A stretch of 64,000 bases of DNA from CAYZED01 sp964477445 (GCA_964477445.1 CAYZED010000001.1:1-64000), one strand, 5' to 3'; positions 35,425-44,713 are shown, counted from the first letter of the stretch. Notes: generated from the sequence alone by a model not told the origin. Numbers and translations are program-made.

Positions 35425-36579
35425 ATGGCAAATAAGAGAGATTACTATGAGGTGCTGGGTGTAGCAAAGGGTGCTTCTGAAGCTGATATAAAGAAGGCTT
35501 ACCGTCAAATGGCGAAGAAATACCATCCAGACCTTAATCAAGGAGATAAAACTTCTGAATCAAAATTCAAAGAAGTAAATGAAGCCTATGAAGTACTCGG
35601 CGATAAAGATAAAAAAACTAAGTATGATCAGTTTGGTCACGCAGGCGTTGATCCTAATTTTGGCGCTGGAGCTGGTGGTCGGGGTGGTTATAGTGGTTTT
35701 AATGGCTTTGATGATTTAGGAGATATCTTTGACATGTTCACCGGTGGTGGTGGGTTTGGTGGAGGTAGCAGAAGAAAAAATGGTCCCACGAAGGGGCCAG
35801 ATATTGACTTAGAGCTTGAAATTGAATTCAATGAAGCTGCTTTTGGCGTAAAAAAAGAGATTCATATTAATAGAAATGAAGTTTGTACAGAATGTAAAGG
35901 TTCTGGCGCGAAAGCTGGTACACCTGTTGAAACGTGTAAAGCATGTAATGGTTCTGGAGAAGTTCGTTTTGCACAAAACAGCATTTTTGGAAGAACGATA
36001 AGTGTACGACCTTGCGAAGAATGTGGTGGAGAAGGTAAAAAAGCCAAAGAAAACTGCCCTACTTGTTATGGAAAGAAACTTATTAGAAAAAGCAGAAAAA
36101 TTACTATTGACGTACCTGCCGGTGTTGATAGTGGGATGATAATGCCACTCAGAAACGAAGGTCATGCGGGTAGCAAAGGTGGCCCGAATGGTGATGTAAA
36201 CATACATTTTAAAGTTAAAGCCTCAAAGATTTTCAGAAGAAAAGATATGGATGTCTATGAAGAGGTTAATTTAAGTATAACCCAGGCAGCCCTTGGGGCA
36301 GAGATTAAAGTACCGACTCTTGAAGGAACGGTAGATTATGTAATACCTGAAGGAACTCAAACTGGAACTAATTTCAAATTAAAATCAAAAGGTATACCTA
36401 GCGTTAGATATGCTAACCAACGTGGAGATTTATATTTCACTGTTAAAGTAGAGACTCCAAAGAAACTTAGCGAAAGTCAAAAAGAAATTTTGAGAAGTTT
36501 CGCAGCAACCATTGGTGAAGGCAAAAAGACTGATGACAAAGGATTTATGGGTAAAGTGAAAGAAGCTTTCACAAAATAA
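35425..36579 (+). CDS. dnaJ: Chaperone DnaJ (Hsp40)
   Basis: DnaJ hands substrates to DnaK and triggers its ATPase. Seen: J domain (RDYYEVLGVAKGASEADIKK, HPD at about 34-36), Gly/Phe-rich linker (FDMFTGGGGFGGGSR), four zinc-binding CxxCxGxG-type motifs (CTECKGSG, CKACNGSG, CEECGGEG, CPTCYGKK) and the C-terminal dimer domain. The last motif is CYGKK rather than CxGxG. The frame is open from 35338, but ATG 35425 follows GGAGG and starts the J domain correctly. 384 residues. Confidence 0.96.
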   Translation: MANKRDYYEVLGVAKGASEADIKKAYRQMAKKYHPDLNQGDKTSESKFKEVNEAYEVLGDKDKKTKYDQFGHAGVDPNFGAGAGGRGGYSGFNGFDDLGDIFDMFTGGGGFGGGSRRKNGPTKGPDIDLELEIEFNEAAFGVKKEIHINRNEVCTECKGSGAKAGTPVETCKACNGSGEVRFAQNSIFGRTISVRPCEECGGEGKKAKENCPTCYGKKLIRKSRKITIDVPAGVDSGMIMPLRNEGHAGSKGGPNGDVNIHFKVKASKIFRRKDMDVYEEVNLSITQAALGAEIKVPTLEGTVDYVIPEGTQTGTNFKLKSKGIPSVRYANQRGDLYFTVKVETPKKLSESQKEILRSFAATIGEGKKTDDKGFMGKVKEAFTK

Positions 36580-36624
36580 AAAAAATTCATATAAGAAAAT
36601 TGATTTTAAGACAAGGAATAATTC

Positions 36625-37560
36625 ATGAAATATATAGAAATAACAGTACTTACCACGACTGAAGCGTCTGATGCAATATCCGAGATGATGTATAGCGAAG
36701 GTGCAAAGGGTGTAAATATTGAAGATCCAAATGATTTTATAATGTTAAATAAAGATCCGAACAGCTGGGATTATGTTGAAGAAGAGTTGATAGCGAAGCT
36801 TGGTGATGATGTTAAAGTTAAGGGCTATTTTTCCGAACTTGATTATAACAAAGAGTTTTTGAATGATTTAAAGTCAAGAATAGAAGAATTGGCTGGATTT
36901 GGTCTGGATGCTGGGAAAAAGACTATTTTAACACTAGAAGTAGATGAAGAAGATTGGGCAAATGCTTGGAAGAAATATTATAAACCAATAAAAATGGGTG
37001 AGAGATTAGTTATTAAACCAAGCTGGGAAGAATATATTGCACAAGCTGACGAATTAGTAATTGAACTTGACCCTGGAATGGCTTTTGGAACTGGTACACA
37101 TGAAACTACTGCTATGTGCATGAAACTTATAGAAAAATATGTAAAAAACGGCATGGAAGTATTTGATGTCGGTTGTGGTTCAGGAGTTTTAGGTATTGCT
37201 GCCTCAAAAATGGGTGCAAATAAAGTTATTTGTGTTGATATTGATACAGTGGCATGTAGAGTTGCCCAAGAAAATGTTGAAATTAATAGCGTTGAAAAAA
37301 ATACTAGTGTAATTTGTGGTAATTTGCTCGATGTGGTTTCAGAAAAAGCAGATGTGGTTATAGCAAATATAATTGCAGACATAATAATTTCTTTTTCCGA
37401 TGATGTAGAAAAATTTATGAAACCTAATGCAGTGTTTATTTCTTCGGGTATAATAAAAGATAGAAAAGAAGATGTTTTAGATAAATTTTTGAAAAAAGGT
37501 TTTAAAGTATTAGAACTTTTAGAGGAAGGGGAATGGTGTGCCATTGCGGTGACCATTTAA
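36625..37560 (+). CDS. prmA: Ribosomal protein L11 methyltransferase
   Basis: PrmA trimethylates ribosomal protein L11. Seen: the N-terminal substrate domain (YIEITVLTTTEASDAISEMM), GMAFGTGTHETTAMC, SAM motif VFDVGCGSGVLGIAA near 175-190, and VIANIIADI (catalytic NxxA-type motif). Length 311. It follows dnaJ and precedes rsmE by four bases, the usual order in Firmicutes. Confidence 0.95.
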   Translation: MKYIEITVLTTTEASDAISEMMYSEGAKGVNIEDPNDFIMLNKDPNSWDYVEEELIAKLGDDVKVKGYFSELDYNKEFLNDLKSRIEELAGFGLDAGKKTILTLEVDEEDWANAWKKYYKPIKMGERLVIKPSWEEYIAQADELVIELDPGMAFGTGTHETTAMCMKLIEKYVKNGMEVFDVGCGSGVLGIAASKMGANKVICVDIDTVACRVAQENVEINSVEKNTSVICGNLLDVVSEKADVVIANIIADIIISFSDDVEKFMKPNAVFISSGIIKDRKEDVLDKFLKKGFKVLELLEEGEWCAIAVTI

Positions 37561-37564
37561 CAAT

Positions 37565-38323
37565 ATGAATAGATTTTTTTTCGATAAAGATACGATTATT
37601 TATGACACTGTGGCTTTAGAGGGTGACGATGTTCAGCACATAATAAAGGTTTTAAGATTTGAAATTGGTGACAAAATTATACTCTGCGATGGAGCTGGAT
37701 TTGACTACCTATGTATAATTAACTCTATTGAAAAGAACACTATTAATTTTAGTATTCTAGAAAAAAACAAAGCTTTAAGCGAGCCTGAAATTGAGATTAC
37801 TTTATTTCAAGGTATTCCAAAGGGCGAAAAAATGGAACTTATAATCCAAAAATGCGTTGAGCTAGGTGTTAATAAAATTGTACCTGTTTCTATGACACGT
37901 TGCGTAGTAAAAATCGATAATGAAAAAGAGGGAAAAAAGAAACAAGAACGATGGCAAAAGATAGCGAGAGAAGCAGCGAAGCAGTGTGGTCGTGGGATTA
38001 TTCCAGAAGTAACGTTGCCTTTAAATTTCAAGTCAGCATTAGAAAAGTCAAGAGAAACAGCCCTTCGAATTTTGCCATATGAAAAAGAATATGACAAAGA
38101 AAATGGGTTAAAGAATGTATTAAAGTCAGCTCTTAAAGAAAATAAAAATCTGAAAAGTGCAGCAATATTGATTGGCCCTGAGGGTGGGTTTGACTTAAAA
38201 GAAGTTGATATGGCAATAGACTCAGGTTTTAAAACTATAACGCTTGGTAAACGAATATTGAGAACTGAAACGGCGGGTTTTGTGGCTATATCTTGCCTCA
38301 TGTACGAATCAGAAGAGATGTAA
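37565..38323 (+). CDS. rsmE: 16S rRNA (uracil(1498)-N3)-methyltransferase
   Basis: RsmE methylates U1498 of 16S rRNA near the decoding centre. Seen: PUA-like N-domain (HIIKVLRFEIGDKIILCDG) and SPOUT-fold C-domain with KMELIIQKCVELGV, AKQCGRGIIPEV, IGPEGGFDLKEV and LGKRILRTETAGF. Length 252. Start ATG 37565 is four bases after prmA. Confidence 0.96.
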   Translation: MNRFFFDKDTIIYDTVALEGDDVQHIIKVLRFEIGDKIILCDGAGFDYLCIINSIEKNTINFSILEKNKALSEPEIEITLFQGIPKGEKMELIIQKCVELGVNKIVPVSMTRCVVKIDNEKEGKKKQERWQKIAREAAKQCGRGIIPEVTLPLNFKSALEKSRETALRILPYEKEYDKENGLKNVLKSALKENKNLKSAAILIGPEGGFDLKEVDMAIDSGFKTITLGKRILRTETAGFVAISCLMYESEEM

Positions 38324-38360
38324 TAGAAAAGTATATTAAAGATAAAATATTTTAAGTAAT

Positions 38361-38408
38361 ATCGTAGTATTAAAATATCGTAGTATTAAAATATCGTAGT
38401 ATTAAATA
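38361..38408 (+). repeat. 16-bp tandem repeat (3 units) between rsmE and the hydrolase gene
   Basis: Three copies of ATCGTAGTATTAAAAT, the last with one end change, directly before the ribosome binding site of the next gene. Confidence 0.92.
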
Positions 38409-38426
38409 TTTAAGGAGCGGCTTAAA

Positions 38427-39593
38427 ATGAACCAATTAAAAGAAAAATTACCTAAACCAATAGGTGAATATGTAGTTGGAATCATGAATCTGGATTTTGA
38501 ATATGAACATGAACATGAACATGAAAATGAATATGAAAATGAACATGAAAATAGAATCGAAAAAAGGAAGATACCGCTAACTGTTTTCTATCCTTCTGAT
38601 AGTGATGAGGGGAAAAATAGTATAGAACATCTAACTTCAGAAGTATATGAAATGCTTTTTGTAGCTTTTGAAAATATGAAATCCACTGACATAAAAAGAG
38701 TAGACACAAATTGCTTTTTGAATGTTGAATTATCAAAAAAACACGATAGCTTTCCATTGGTTATATTTAACCATGAATATTTTGGATTTGAACGTCAAAA
38801 TACGGTTTTATGCAGTGATTTGGCCAGCAGTGGATATATTGTTGTTTCTGTGGGACATCCAGGAACATCGGCTGTTGTTAGATATATGAACGGAGAATTA
38901 GTAACTTATAATAATGAAAACTTTTCAGAAAATGAATTGATTGAGACAGATGGATATGTAGATTTATTATATAAAATTGCTGTTTCAGAAGAAGATGCAG
39001 AGATTATTGAGTTAACTAAAGATTTTTATTTTATGAGCAATGGATTTGATTCAATAGTTGAAGTTTGGGAAAAAGATACAATCGGTGCGCTTGAATTTCT
39101 CATATCATTGAAGCTTGATAAAGAATCGAATTTTTACAAGAAAATAATAACAGATAAAGTGGCTGTAATAGGGCATTCATTAGGCGGTACGACTGCGGCA
39201 CTTTTGTGCAAAAACGATAACAGATTTATTTGTGGAATAGATTTAGATGGCGCTATTTTTGGAGGACTTCATGGAATTGATATTAAAAAACCTTTCTTAA
39301 CAATTTCAACAGATTTTGTTTGGAAATTAAATCGAAGCCTATATAATTATAACTCATCAGACTCGAATCACTTAGTTATTAAGGATTGTACTCACTTAGG
39401 ATTTACTGATTTTAAATATGTTTCTGATTCAGTTGGAGAGCTAAAACTGGGCAAAATTGAGCCTATGCTTATTAGAGAGATAATAAATAAATATTGCATG
39501 ACGTTTTTAGGTAGATATTTAAACAATGAAGATATTGATATTATAGATTTGAACTATCAAGAAGCAACTCTTTTTAGAAAAGCAGGAAAATAA
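38427..39593 (+). CDS. Alpha/beta hydrolase of the PAF-acetylhydrolase-like family
   Basis: A 388-residue serine esterase-like protein. Seen: IPLTVFYPSD strand, PLVIFNHEYFGFERQNTVLC (oxyanion part), VVSVGHPGTSAV, nucleophile elbow VIGHSLGGTTAALL near 258-271, and GIDLDGAIFGG; the late His in CTHLGFTDF would complete the triad. The closest known group is bacterial PAF-acetylhydrolase/dienelactone-type lipases; substrate unknown. No signal peptide, so cytoplasmic. Near residues 25-42 nine Glu-Tyr/His/Asn dipeptides are coded by a 6-bp repeat. It stands inside the usual rsmE-mtaB junction, suggesting a later insertion. Confidence 0.8.
   Translation: MNQLKEKLPKPIGEYVVGIMNLDFEYEHEHEHENEYENEHENRIEKRKIPLTVFYPSDSDEGKNSIEHLTSEVYEMLFVAFENMKSTDIKRVDTNCFLNVELSKKHDSFPLVIFNHEYFGFERQNTVLCSDLASSGYIVVSVGHPGTSAVVRYMNGELVTYNNENFSENELIETDGYVDLLYKIAVSEEDAEIIELTKDFYFMSNGFDSIVEVWEKDTIGALEFLISLKLDKESNFYKKIITDKVAVIGHSLGGTTAALLCKNDNRFICGIDLDGAIFGGLHGIDIKKPFLTISTDFVWKLNRSLYNYNSSDSNHLVIKDCTHLGFTDFKYVSDSVGELKLGKIEPMLIREIINKYCMTFLGRYLNNEDIDIIDLNYQEATLFRKAGK
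38499..38552 (+). repeat. 6-bp tandem repeat (9 units) inside the hydrolase gene
   Basis: Nine hexamers GAA(T/C/A)AT code for EY/EH/EN dipeptides. Frame is conserved for any copy number. Confidence 0.93.
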
Positions 39594-39668
39594 CAAAACG
39601 ATAAATCAACAAAACAATAAATTATTAAAATAATAGATCAATCGACCGTTAAGAAAAGGGAAAACTAA

Positions 39669-41159
39669 GTGGAGCTAACAGATATTAAAAAAGATATTGA
39701 AATTAAAGATAATATTGAAATCAAAGATAATATTGAAATCAAAAAAAAAGTTGCTTTTCATACGCTTGGCTGCAAAGTCAACCAATATGAAACCGATGCA
39801 ATGATAGGTAAATTTCTCTCAAAAGGTTACGAACTCGTTGATTTTGAAGAGATATCAGACGTCTATGTTATTAATACTTGCACGGTCACAAATATTGGAG
39901 ATAGAAAATCAAGACAGTTTATTAGAAGAGCACTTGAGCGAAATCCCAAAGCATTTATAGCTGTCGTGGGTTGTTATGCGCAGGTAGCTTCTGATAAAGT
40001 TATGGAGATTCCAGGAGTTAGACTGATTGTTGGGACTGATAATAGGCTAAATTTAGTTGATATGGTAGAAGAAGCTTTTGAAAAAAACGAAGTGGTTAAT
40101 ACCGTAAAAAACATTATGGATGTTAATGATTATGAGGATTTGGGTTTGTCTGAATATAATGGACGCACCCGAGCTTTTATCAAAATTCAGGATGGATGCG
40201 ATAATTATTGTACTTATTGTATAATACCTTATGCAAGAGGACATGTTAGAAGCAGAAGTGCTGAAAGTATAATTAAAGAAGTACAAACATTAGCTAAAAG
40301 TGGTTTCAAAGAAATTGTTTTGACTGGTATTCATATTGGATCTTATGGGAAAGATTTTGACAAAACTAATTATGAAAATGAAGGTCTTGAAAAAGAAGAT
40401 ACAAATATCAAGAAAGCACTCATTGAATTAATTGAGGAAGTTCATAATATTGATGGGATTGAAAGAATCAGGATAGGCTCCGTAGAACCTGGCACATTGA
40501 CAGATGATTTTTTATATAGAATCTCAAAGCTTAATAAACTGTGTAGGCATTTCCACTTATCTATGCAAAGCGGTTGCGATACAACTCTAAAAAGAATGAA
40601 TAGAAAATATACTACTGAAGAATATGCAAATACAGTAAAAAAACTGAGAGAGTTCATTCCAGATGTTGCTATTACGACAGATGTAATAGTTGGTTTTCCA
40701 GGTGAAACGGATGAAGAATTTGTACAAACAAAGAATTTTGTTAAAAAAATAGATTTTAGTACTGTTCACGTCTTTAAATTTTCACAAAGAGAAGGCACGC
40801 CAGCGGCAAAGTTTCCAAATCAAATTGATGGTACGATAAAAGAAAAAAGAAGCAAAATAATCACTGAGATAGCTGACGAATCAGCATTGTCATACCGCAA
40901 GAGCTTTCTTGGCCGTGATATGAAAGTTTTAATTGAACAAAAGATTGATAAGCTAGGTGAAGAAATAATATATCATGGGTTAACAGATAATTATCTTGAA
41001 GTGGTTATTAATCTTAAAGATATTCCTTTAGATAGGCTAAAGTTTCATACAGAAAACAACGCGAGTGACGAGAAGATTTTTGATCTTGAAGGACATGTAA
41101 TTGATGTTCGTTTAGAGAAGATTGAAGGAAATTATATTAAGGGAAGGATGATTAATTGA
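39669..41159 (+). CDS. mtaB: tRNA t6A37 methylthiotransferase MtaB
   Basis: MtaB adds a methylthio group to t6A37 in tRNA for Lys codons. Seen: MTTase N-domain (FHTLGCKVNQYETDAM, INTCTVTNIGDRKS, VVGCYAQVA), radical SAM CxxxCxxC in DGCDNYCTYCIIPYARG, LTGIHIGSYG, VGFPGETDEEF and a TRAM-like end. Length 496, longer than the usual 430-450: an N-terminal run of DIEIK/DNIEIK repeats coded by an 18-bp repeat and an insert near residues 232-250 (YENEGLEKEDTNIK). GTG start at 39669; no downstream start would keep the first Cys motif. Confidence 0.94.
   Translation: MELTDIKKDIEIKDNIEIKDNIEIKKKVAFHTLGCKVNQYETDAMIGKFLSKGYELVDFEEISDVYVINTCTVTNIGDRKSRQFIRRALERNPKAFIAVVGCYAQVASDKVMEIPGVRLIVGTDNRLNLVDMVEEAFEKNEVVNTVKNIMDVNDYEDLGLSEYNGRTRAFIKIQDGCDNYCTYCIIPYARGHVRSRSAESIIKEVQTLAKSGFKEIVLTGIHIGSYGKDFDKTNYENEGLEKEDTNIKKALIELIEEVHNIDGIERIRIGSVEPGTLTDDFLYRISKLNKLCRHFHLSMQSGCDTTLKRMNRKYTTEEYANTVKKLREFIPDVAITTDVIVGFPGETDEEFVQTKNFVKKIDFSTVHVFKFSQREGTPAAKFPNQIDGTIKEKRSKIITEIADESALSYRKSFLGRDMKVLIEQKIDKLGEEIIYHGLTDNYLEVVINLKDIPLDRLKFHTENNASDEKIFDLEGHVIDVRLEKIEGNYIKGRMIN
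39693..39743 (+). repeat. 18-bp tandem repeat at the 5' end of mtaB
   Basis: Two full copies of GATAATATTGAAATCAAA and one 15-base variant code for the extra N-terminal (D)NIEIK repeats. Confidence 0.9.
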
Positions 41160-41503
41160 TGTCAGATTGTATTTTTTGCAAAATCATAAAAGGAGAAATT
41201 CCTAGCACTGTTGTTTTTGAAAATGAAAATATTTTTTGTTTTAAAGACATTAATCCTACAGCACCATTTCATATACTAATAGTGCCAAAGGCTCATATCT
41301 CCTCAGCCGCAGAAATAACAACAGAAAACTCCTCTGTTATCGCTGAAATTTTTGAGGTATCCGCGAAGCTTCTCAAAGAAAATGGCTATTCAGAATCTGG
41401 TTATAGAATAGTTACAAATATAGGTGAAGACGGCGGTCAGGCGGTACCGCACCTGCACTATCACGTTTTAGCTGGAAGAAAGTTAGCATGGCCACCGGGA
41501 TGA
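41159..41503 (+). CDS. HIT-family nucleotide hydrolase (HinT-like)
   Basis: A 114-residue histidine-triad protein that hydrolyses nucleoside phosphoramidates and acyl-adenylates. Seen: CIFCKIIKGEIPS with a zinc-type CxxC, FKDINPTAPFHILIVPK, and the triad PHLHYHVLAG. ATG 41159 overlaps the mtaB stop (TGATG); a TTG three bases earlier is less likely. mtaB-HIT-rpsU is the standard order. Confidence 0.95.
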   Translation: MSDCIFCKIIKGEIPSTVVFENENIFCFKDINPTAPFHILIVPKAHISSAAEITTENSSVIAEIFEVSAKLLKENGYSESGYRIVTNIGEDGGQAVPHLHYHVLAGRKLAWPPG

Positions 41504-41510
41504 TACTGCC

Positions 41511-41539
41511 TTGACAGGCTGGTACGCCTAGTGTATAAT
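41511..41539 (+). promoter_or_regulatory. Consensus promoter of rpsU
   Basis: TTGACA, 17 bases, TATAAT: perfect at both boxes, giving rpsU-yqeY its own strong start. Confidence 0.9.
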
Positions 41540-41619
41540 ACAATGAGTGTTTGTATAGGTTTGCTATATCAAACGCATTGAAAGCTAAGTATTGTTACCT
41601 GTAGAGGGGAGGGATATAG

Positions 41620-41796
41620 ATGTCAGAGATCCGAGTAGGAGAAAATGAGTCTCTCGAGAGCGCTCTCAGAAGATTTAAAAAGAAATGTGCCCGATCCGGT
41701 GTTTTAGCGGAAGTCAGAAAGAGAGAGCATTATGAGAGCCCTAGCGTTAAGAGAAGAAAGAAGTCTGAAGCGGCTAGAAAAAGAAAAACGAAGTAG
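41620..41796 (+). CDS. rpsU: 30S ribosomal protein S21
   Basis: S21 sits near the anti-Shine-Dalgarno end of 16S rRNA and affects start-codon choice. The 58-residue basic protein begins SEIRVGENESLESALRRFKK and ends in a Lys/Arg tail (RRKKSEAARKRKTK). A strong AGGGGAGGG precedes the ATG at 41620. A perfect promoter lies 80 bases upstream. Confidence 0.97.
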   Translation: MSEIRVGENESLESALRRFKKKCARSGVLAEVRKREHYESPSVKRRKKSEAARKRKTK

Positions 41797-41836
41797 TTTT
41801 TTGCTTCAGTGATAATTCCAGAAAAGGGTTGATATT

Positions 41837-42280
41837 ATGACACTCAAGGAAAGACTGCAAGAAGATATGAAAACAGCTATGAAAGAGAAAGACTTGATTA
41901 GGAAGAACGTTGTAACTATGACTAGAGCAGCAATCCTCCAGCTTGAAAAAGATAAAAAAATCGAGTTAGACGATGAAGGCGTTATTGATGTTCTTGCTAA
42001 AGGAGTTAAGCAACGTAAGGATGCCATCCCGGAATTTGAGCGTGGAAACAGGCCTGATGTCGTGGAGGATCTAAAGAAGGAAATTGCTGTTTTAATGGCA
42101 TATTTACCTCAGCAGCTTAGCGAAGAAGAAATTCGTAAGATAGTTACGGAAACTATTTCAGAAATTGGTGCAACTAGTGCTAAAGAAATGGGTAAAGTTA
42201 TGAGTGCGTTACAGCCTAAAATTAAGGGTAAAGCTGATGGCAAGCTTGTTAACACTATCGTAAAAGAAATATTAGTATAA
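41837..42280 (+). CDS. yqeY: GatB/YqeY domain protein
   Basis: A 147-residue protein of the YqeY family, which resembles the tRNA-binding C-terminal domain of GatB. Seen: LKERLQEDMKTAMKEKD, VKQRKDAIPEFERGNRPDV, LMAYLPQQLSEEEI and MGKVMSALQPKIKGKADG. A role in tRNA-dependent amidation or tRNA handling is assumed. It follows rpsU by 40 bases and ends at a strong hairpin. Confidence 0.94.
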   Translation: MTLKERLQEDMKTAMKEKDLIRKNVVTMTRAAILQLEKDKKIELDDEGVIDVLAKGVKQRKDAIPEFERGNRPDVVEDLKKEIAVLMAYLPQQLSEEEIRKIVTETISEIGATSAKEMGKVMSALQPKIKGKADGKLVNTIVKEILV

Positions 42281-42319
42281 ATTAAGAGGAGGTGGATTTA
42301 TCCACCTCCTCTTAATTTA
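42281..42319 (+). terminator. Long hairpin after yqeY
   Basis: 16 perfect pairs, 42281-42296 with 42301-42316, core GAGGAGGTGGA and loop TTTA. It begins at the base after the stop codon. The T tract is only TTTAG, yet stem strength supports a terminator. Confidence 0.8.
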
Positions 42320-42514
42320 GGTGTAACGTGCGAGTAACTCGTCGTTATACTAATTTAACTTTTTTCAAACAATTAGACCATTAGCAAAAAAATGCTAAAA
42401 TGATTAAATACTAATTTGCTTTTCTCATAAACATATTAATTAACGCAAATTCGTATAAAACATTTTTAATATGATTGCGTATATTATTTGAAGAAAAGAA
42501 AGGAGATTGATAAA

Positions 42515-43021
42515 ATGGGTAGTGGTATTTTGGCATTGGCAATCGCGCTCTACATAGTGGGTCTTCTTCTGATAGTAGTTGAAGCACACATTCCAGGGTT
42601 CGGTATTCCTGGTATTTCAGGTCTTATATCTCTTATGATTTCTATTTATTTAGTAGCTCAAGGAGACATTTTTTTGATGATGGTTTATCTTTTAGGAACA
42701 GTGATTTTAATTTTTGGTGGACTTTGGGTGCTTTATAACTCAGAGTATGGCAGAAAACACTTGAAAACATTTTTCTTATTTGAAGCGCAGAGCAGAGAAA
42801 AAGGATATGTATCAAGCGAAAATTTTGGTAATCTTATTGGAAAAGAGGGCGTTGTAGTTTCAACTATGAGACCCGCTGGAATGATAAAAATCGAAGGCAG
42901 AAAGTACGATGCCGTTTCAGAAGGTGAATTTATTGAAATAAACCGACTTGTCATTGTTGATAATGTTGAAGGTCGTAAAATCCTAGTTAAACCATTAGAT
43001 TCGATAGAGGGATTGAAATAA
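42515..43021 (+). CDS. NfeD-like membrane protein
   Basis: A 168-residue short NfeD protein: three membrane helices in the first 75 residues (GILALAIALYIVGLLLIVVE, GIPGISGLISLMISIYLVA, FLMMVYLLGTVILIFGGLWV) and a C-terminal OB-fold (LIGKEGVVVSTMRPAGMIKI, EGRKYDAVSEGEFIE). NfeD proteins pair with flotillins in membrane microdomains, and floA follows. An AAAGGAG at 42500-42506 supports ATG 42515 over the earlier TTG at 42488. Confidence 0.9.
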   Translation: MGSGILALAIALYIVGLLLIVVEAHIPGFGIPGISGLISLMISIYLVAQGDIFLMMVYLLGTVILIFGGLWVLYNSEYGRKHLKTFFLFEAQSREKGYVSSENFGNLIGKEGVVVSTMRPAGMIKIEGRKYDAVSEGEFIEINRLVIVDNVEGRKILVKPLDSIEGLK

Positions 43022-43092
43022 GAAGTAACAACAGGTAAAAGATTTAGAAGTTGAAAAAACAATAAAAATAAAAATTTGGAGGAACATCACAC

Positions 43093-44088
43093 ATGGATAT
43101 GCAAGTAGCAGTATTAATTATAACCATATTTGTAGTTTTAATTTTCGCAATGATTTTTCTTAGTTTTGTGCCAATTGGACTATGGATTTCTTCACTCGCG
43201 GCGGGCGTAAATGTAGGTATTTTTAATTTAGTCGGTATGAGACTTCGAAGAGTTGTACCAAGTAGAATTGTTAATCCATTGATTAAGGCCAGGAAAGCTG
43301 GACTACAAATTTCTACAAATCAGCTAGAAGCACACTTTTTAGCTGGTGGTAATATTGATAGAGTTGTTAATGCTTTAATTGCGGCACATAGAGCAGAAAT
43401 AGATTTAAGTTTTGAGAAAGCTGCAGCGATAGACCTTGCCGGACGAGATGTTTTAAATGCTGTTCAGATGAGTGTAAATCCTAAGGTTATTGAAACACCA
43501 ATAGTAGCAGCAGTGGCTAAAGATGGTATTGAACTAAAGGCGAAAGCTAGAGTTACTGTAAGAGCAAACATTGACAGATTGGTCGGTGGAGCAGGTGAAG
43601 AAACTATTATCGCTAGAGTTGGCGAAGGGATTGTTACTACTGTTGGTAGTTCAGAAAGTCATAAAGTAGTTCTTGAAAATCCAGATCTAATATCCAGAAC
43701 AGTTCTAGCAAAAGGTCTTGACGCAGGTTCAGCGTTTGAAATTTTATCGATTGATATAGCTGATGTAGACGTTGGAAGAAATATCGGAGCACAACTTCAA
43801 ACGGATCAAGCAGAAGCAGATAAGAGAATTGCTCAAGCAAAAGCAGAAGAAAGACGCGCTATGGCGGTTGCTAGAGAACAAGAAATGAAAGCAGCTATTC
43901 AGGAAATGAGAGCTAAGGTTGTTGAAGCTGAAGCAGAAATTCCTAAAGCTATTGCAGAAGCATTAAGAAGCGGAAAAATGGGAGTAATGGACTATTATAA
44001 TCTCCAAAATCTTCAGGCTGATACTTCTATGAGAGATTCAATATCAAAAGCAGGAAAGCCAGATACACAAGAACAGAATAAAAAATAG
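43093..44088 (+). CDS. floA: Flotillin-like protein FloA
   Basis: FloA organises fluid-ordered membrane microdomains. Seen: one N-terminal membrane hairpin (residues 4-45), the SPFH-like core (LISTNQLEAHFLAGGNIDRV region, VAKDGIELKAKARVTVRANI), GEGIVTTVGSSESHK and a coiled-coil tail rich in Ala/Glu/Lys (AQAKAEERRAMAVAREQEMK). Length 331 is typical. It lies between the NfeD gene and a small membrane protein, likely one operon. Confidence 0.95.
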   Translation: MDMQVAVLIITIFVVLIFAMIFLSFVPIGLWISSLAAGVNVGIFNLVGMRLRRVVPSRIVNPLIKARKAGLQISTNQLEAHFLAGGNIDRVVNALIAAHRAEIDLSFEKAAAIDLAGRDVLNAVQMSVNPKVIETPIVAAVAKDGIELKAKARVTVRANIDRLVGGAGEETIIARVGEGIVTTVGSSESHKVVLENPDLISRTVLAKGLDAGSAFEILSIDIADVDVGRNIGAQLQTDQAEADKRIAQAKAEERRAMAVAREQEMKAAIQEMRAKVVEAEAEIPKAIAEALRSGKMGVMDYYNLQNLQADTSMRDSISKAGKPDTQEQNKK

Positions 44089-44101
44089 GTGGTATCTGAA
44101 A

Positions 44102-44683
44102 ATGGATAATTTTTTTGTAGTAATAATAATCATTGGAGTAATTTTAAATTTAGTCTCAAAATATGGTAAAGAACAAAAATCAGATACGAAACAAAGAAAT
44201 AAAACGTTAAGTGATTTTAGTTCAACAATGACAAAAACAATGAATTCAATTTATCGCGGTATACCGGATTCTATTAGTGGTAATTCTCGGATAGAACCGT
44301 TTAAAACACCTCAACAAATGGGATATGTTCCGTTTGAATCACTTAAAAAAGAGCTAAGTCAGAGTAGTTTGTTTGCACAAGAGACTAATAGTGAATCAAT
44401 GGAATCAGATATATCAATGGAGTCTGAATTATCGATGGAAGCGTTGGATTCTTATGATGTAATAGATGTTTTAGATCCTGACGCACCATTTGCTGCTAAA
44501 GAATCGACAATACATAGTAGAATTGATACAAACAGAAATTCACAAAATAGTGATTTTGCAGAAATTGTAACTGAAGAAAATGAAGGACTTAATTTGACAT
44601 TCACTCCAGAGAGTATATTCACTGGGTTTGTGATCTCAGAAATAATGAAAAGACCAGTTTATCCTAAAAGGTATTCTAGATAA
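44102..44683 (+). CDS. Hypothetical protein of the NfeD-FloA operon, one membrane helix
   Basis: A 193-residue protein with an N-terminal membrane helix at 3-20 (FFVVIIIIGVILNLVS) and a hydrophilic, Ser/Glu/Met-rich body with no recognised domain. The short segments PQQMGYVPFESL and the C-terminal FTGFVISEIMKRPVYPKR look ordered and basic, the middle disordered. Position 13 bases after floA and before a terminator suggests a partner of the flotillin. Function unknown. Confidence 0.7.
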   Translation: MDNFFVVIIIIGVILNLVSKYGKEQKSDTKQRNKTLSDFSSTMTKTMNSIYRGIPDSISGNSRIEPFKTPQQMGYVPFESLKKELSQSSLFAQETNSESMESDISMESELSMEALDSYDVIDVLDPDAPFAAKESTIHSRIDTNRNSQNSDFAEIVTEENEGLNLTFTPESIFTGFVISEIMKRPVYPKRYSR

Positions 44684-44713
44684 GGACGCTCAGTAAATAA
44701 TTAATGTAATTTG

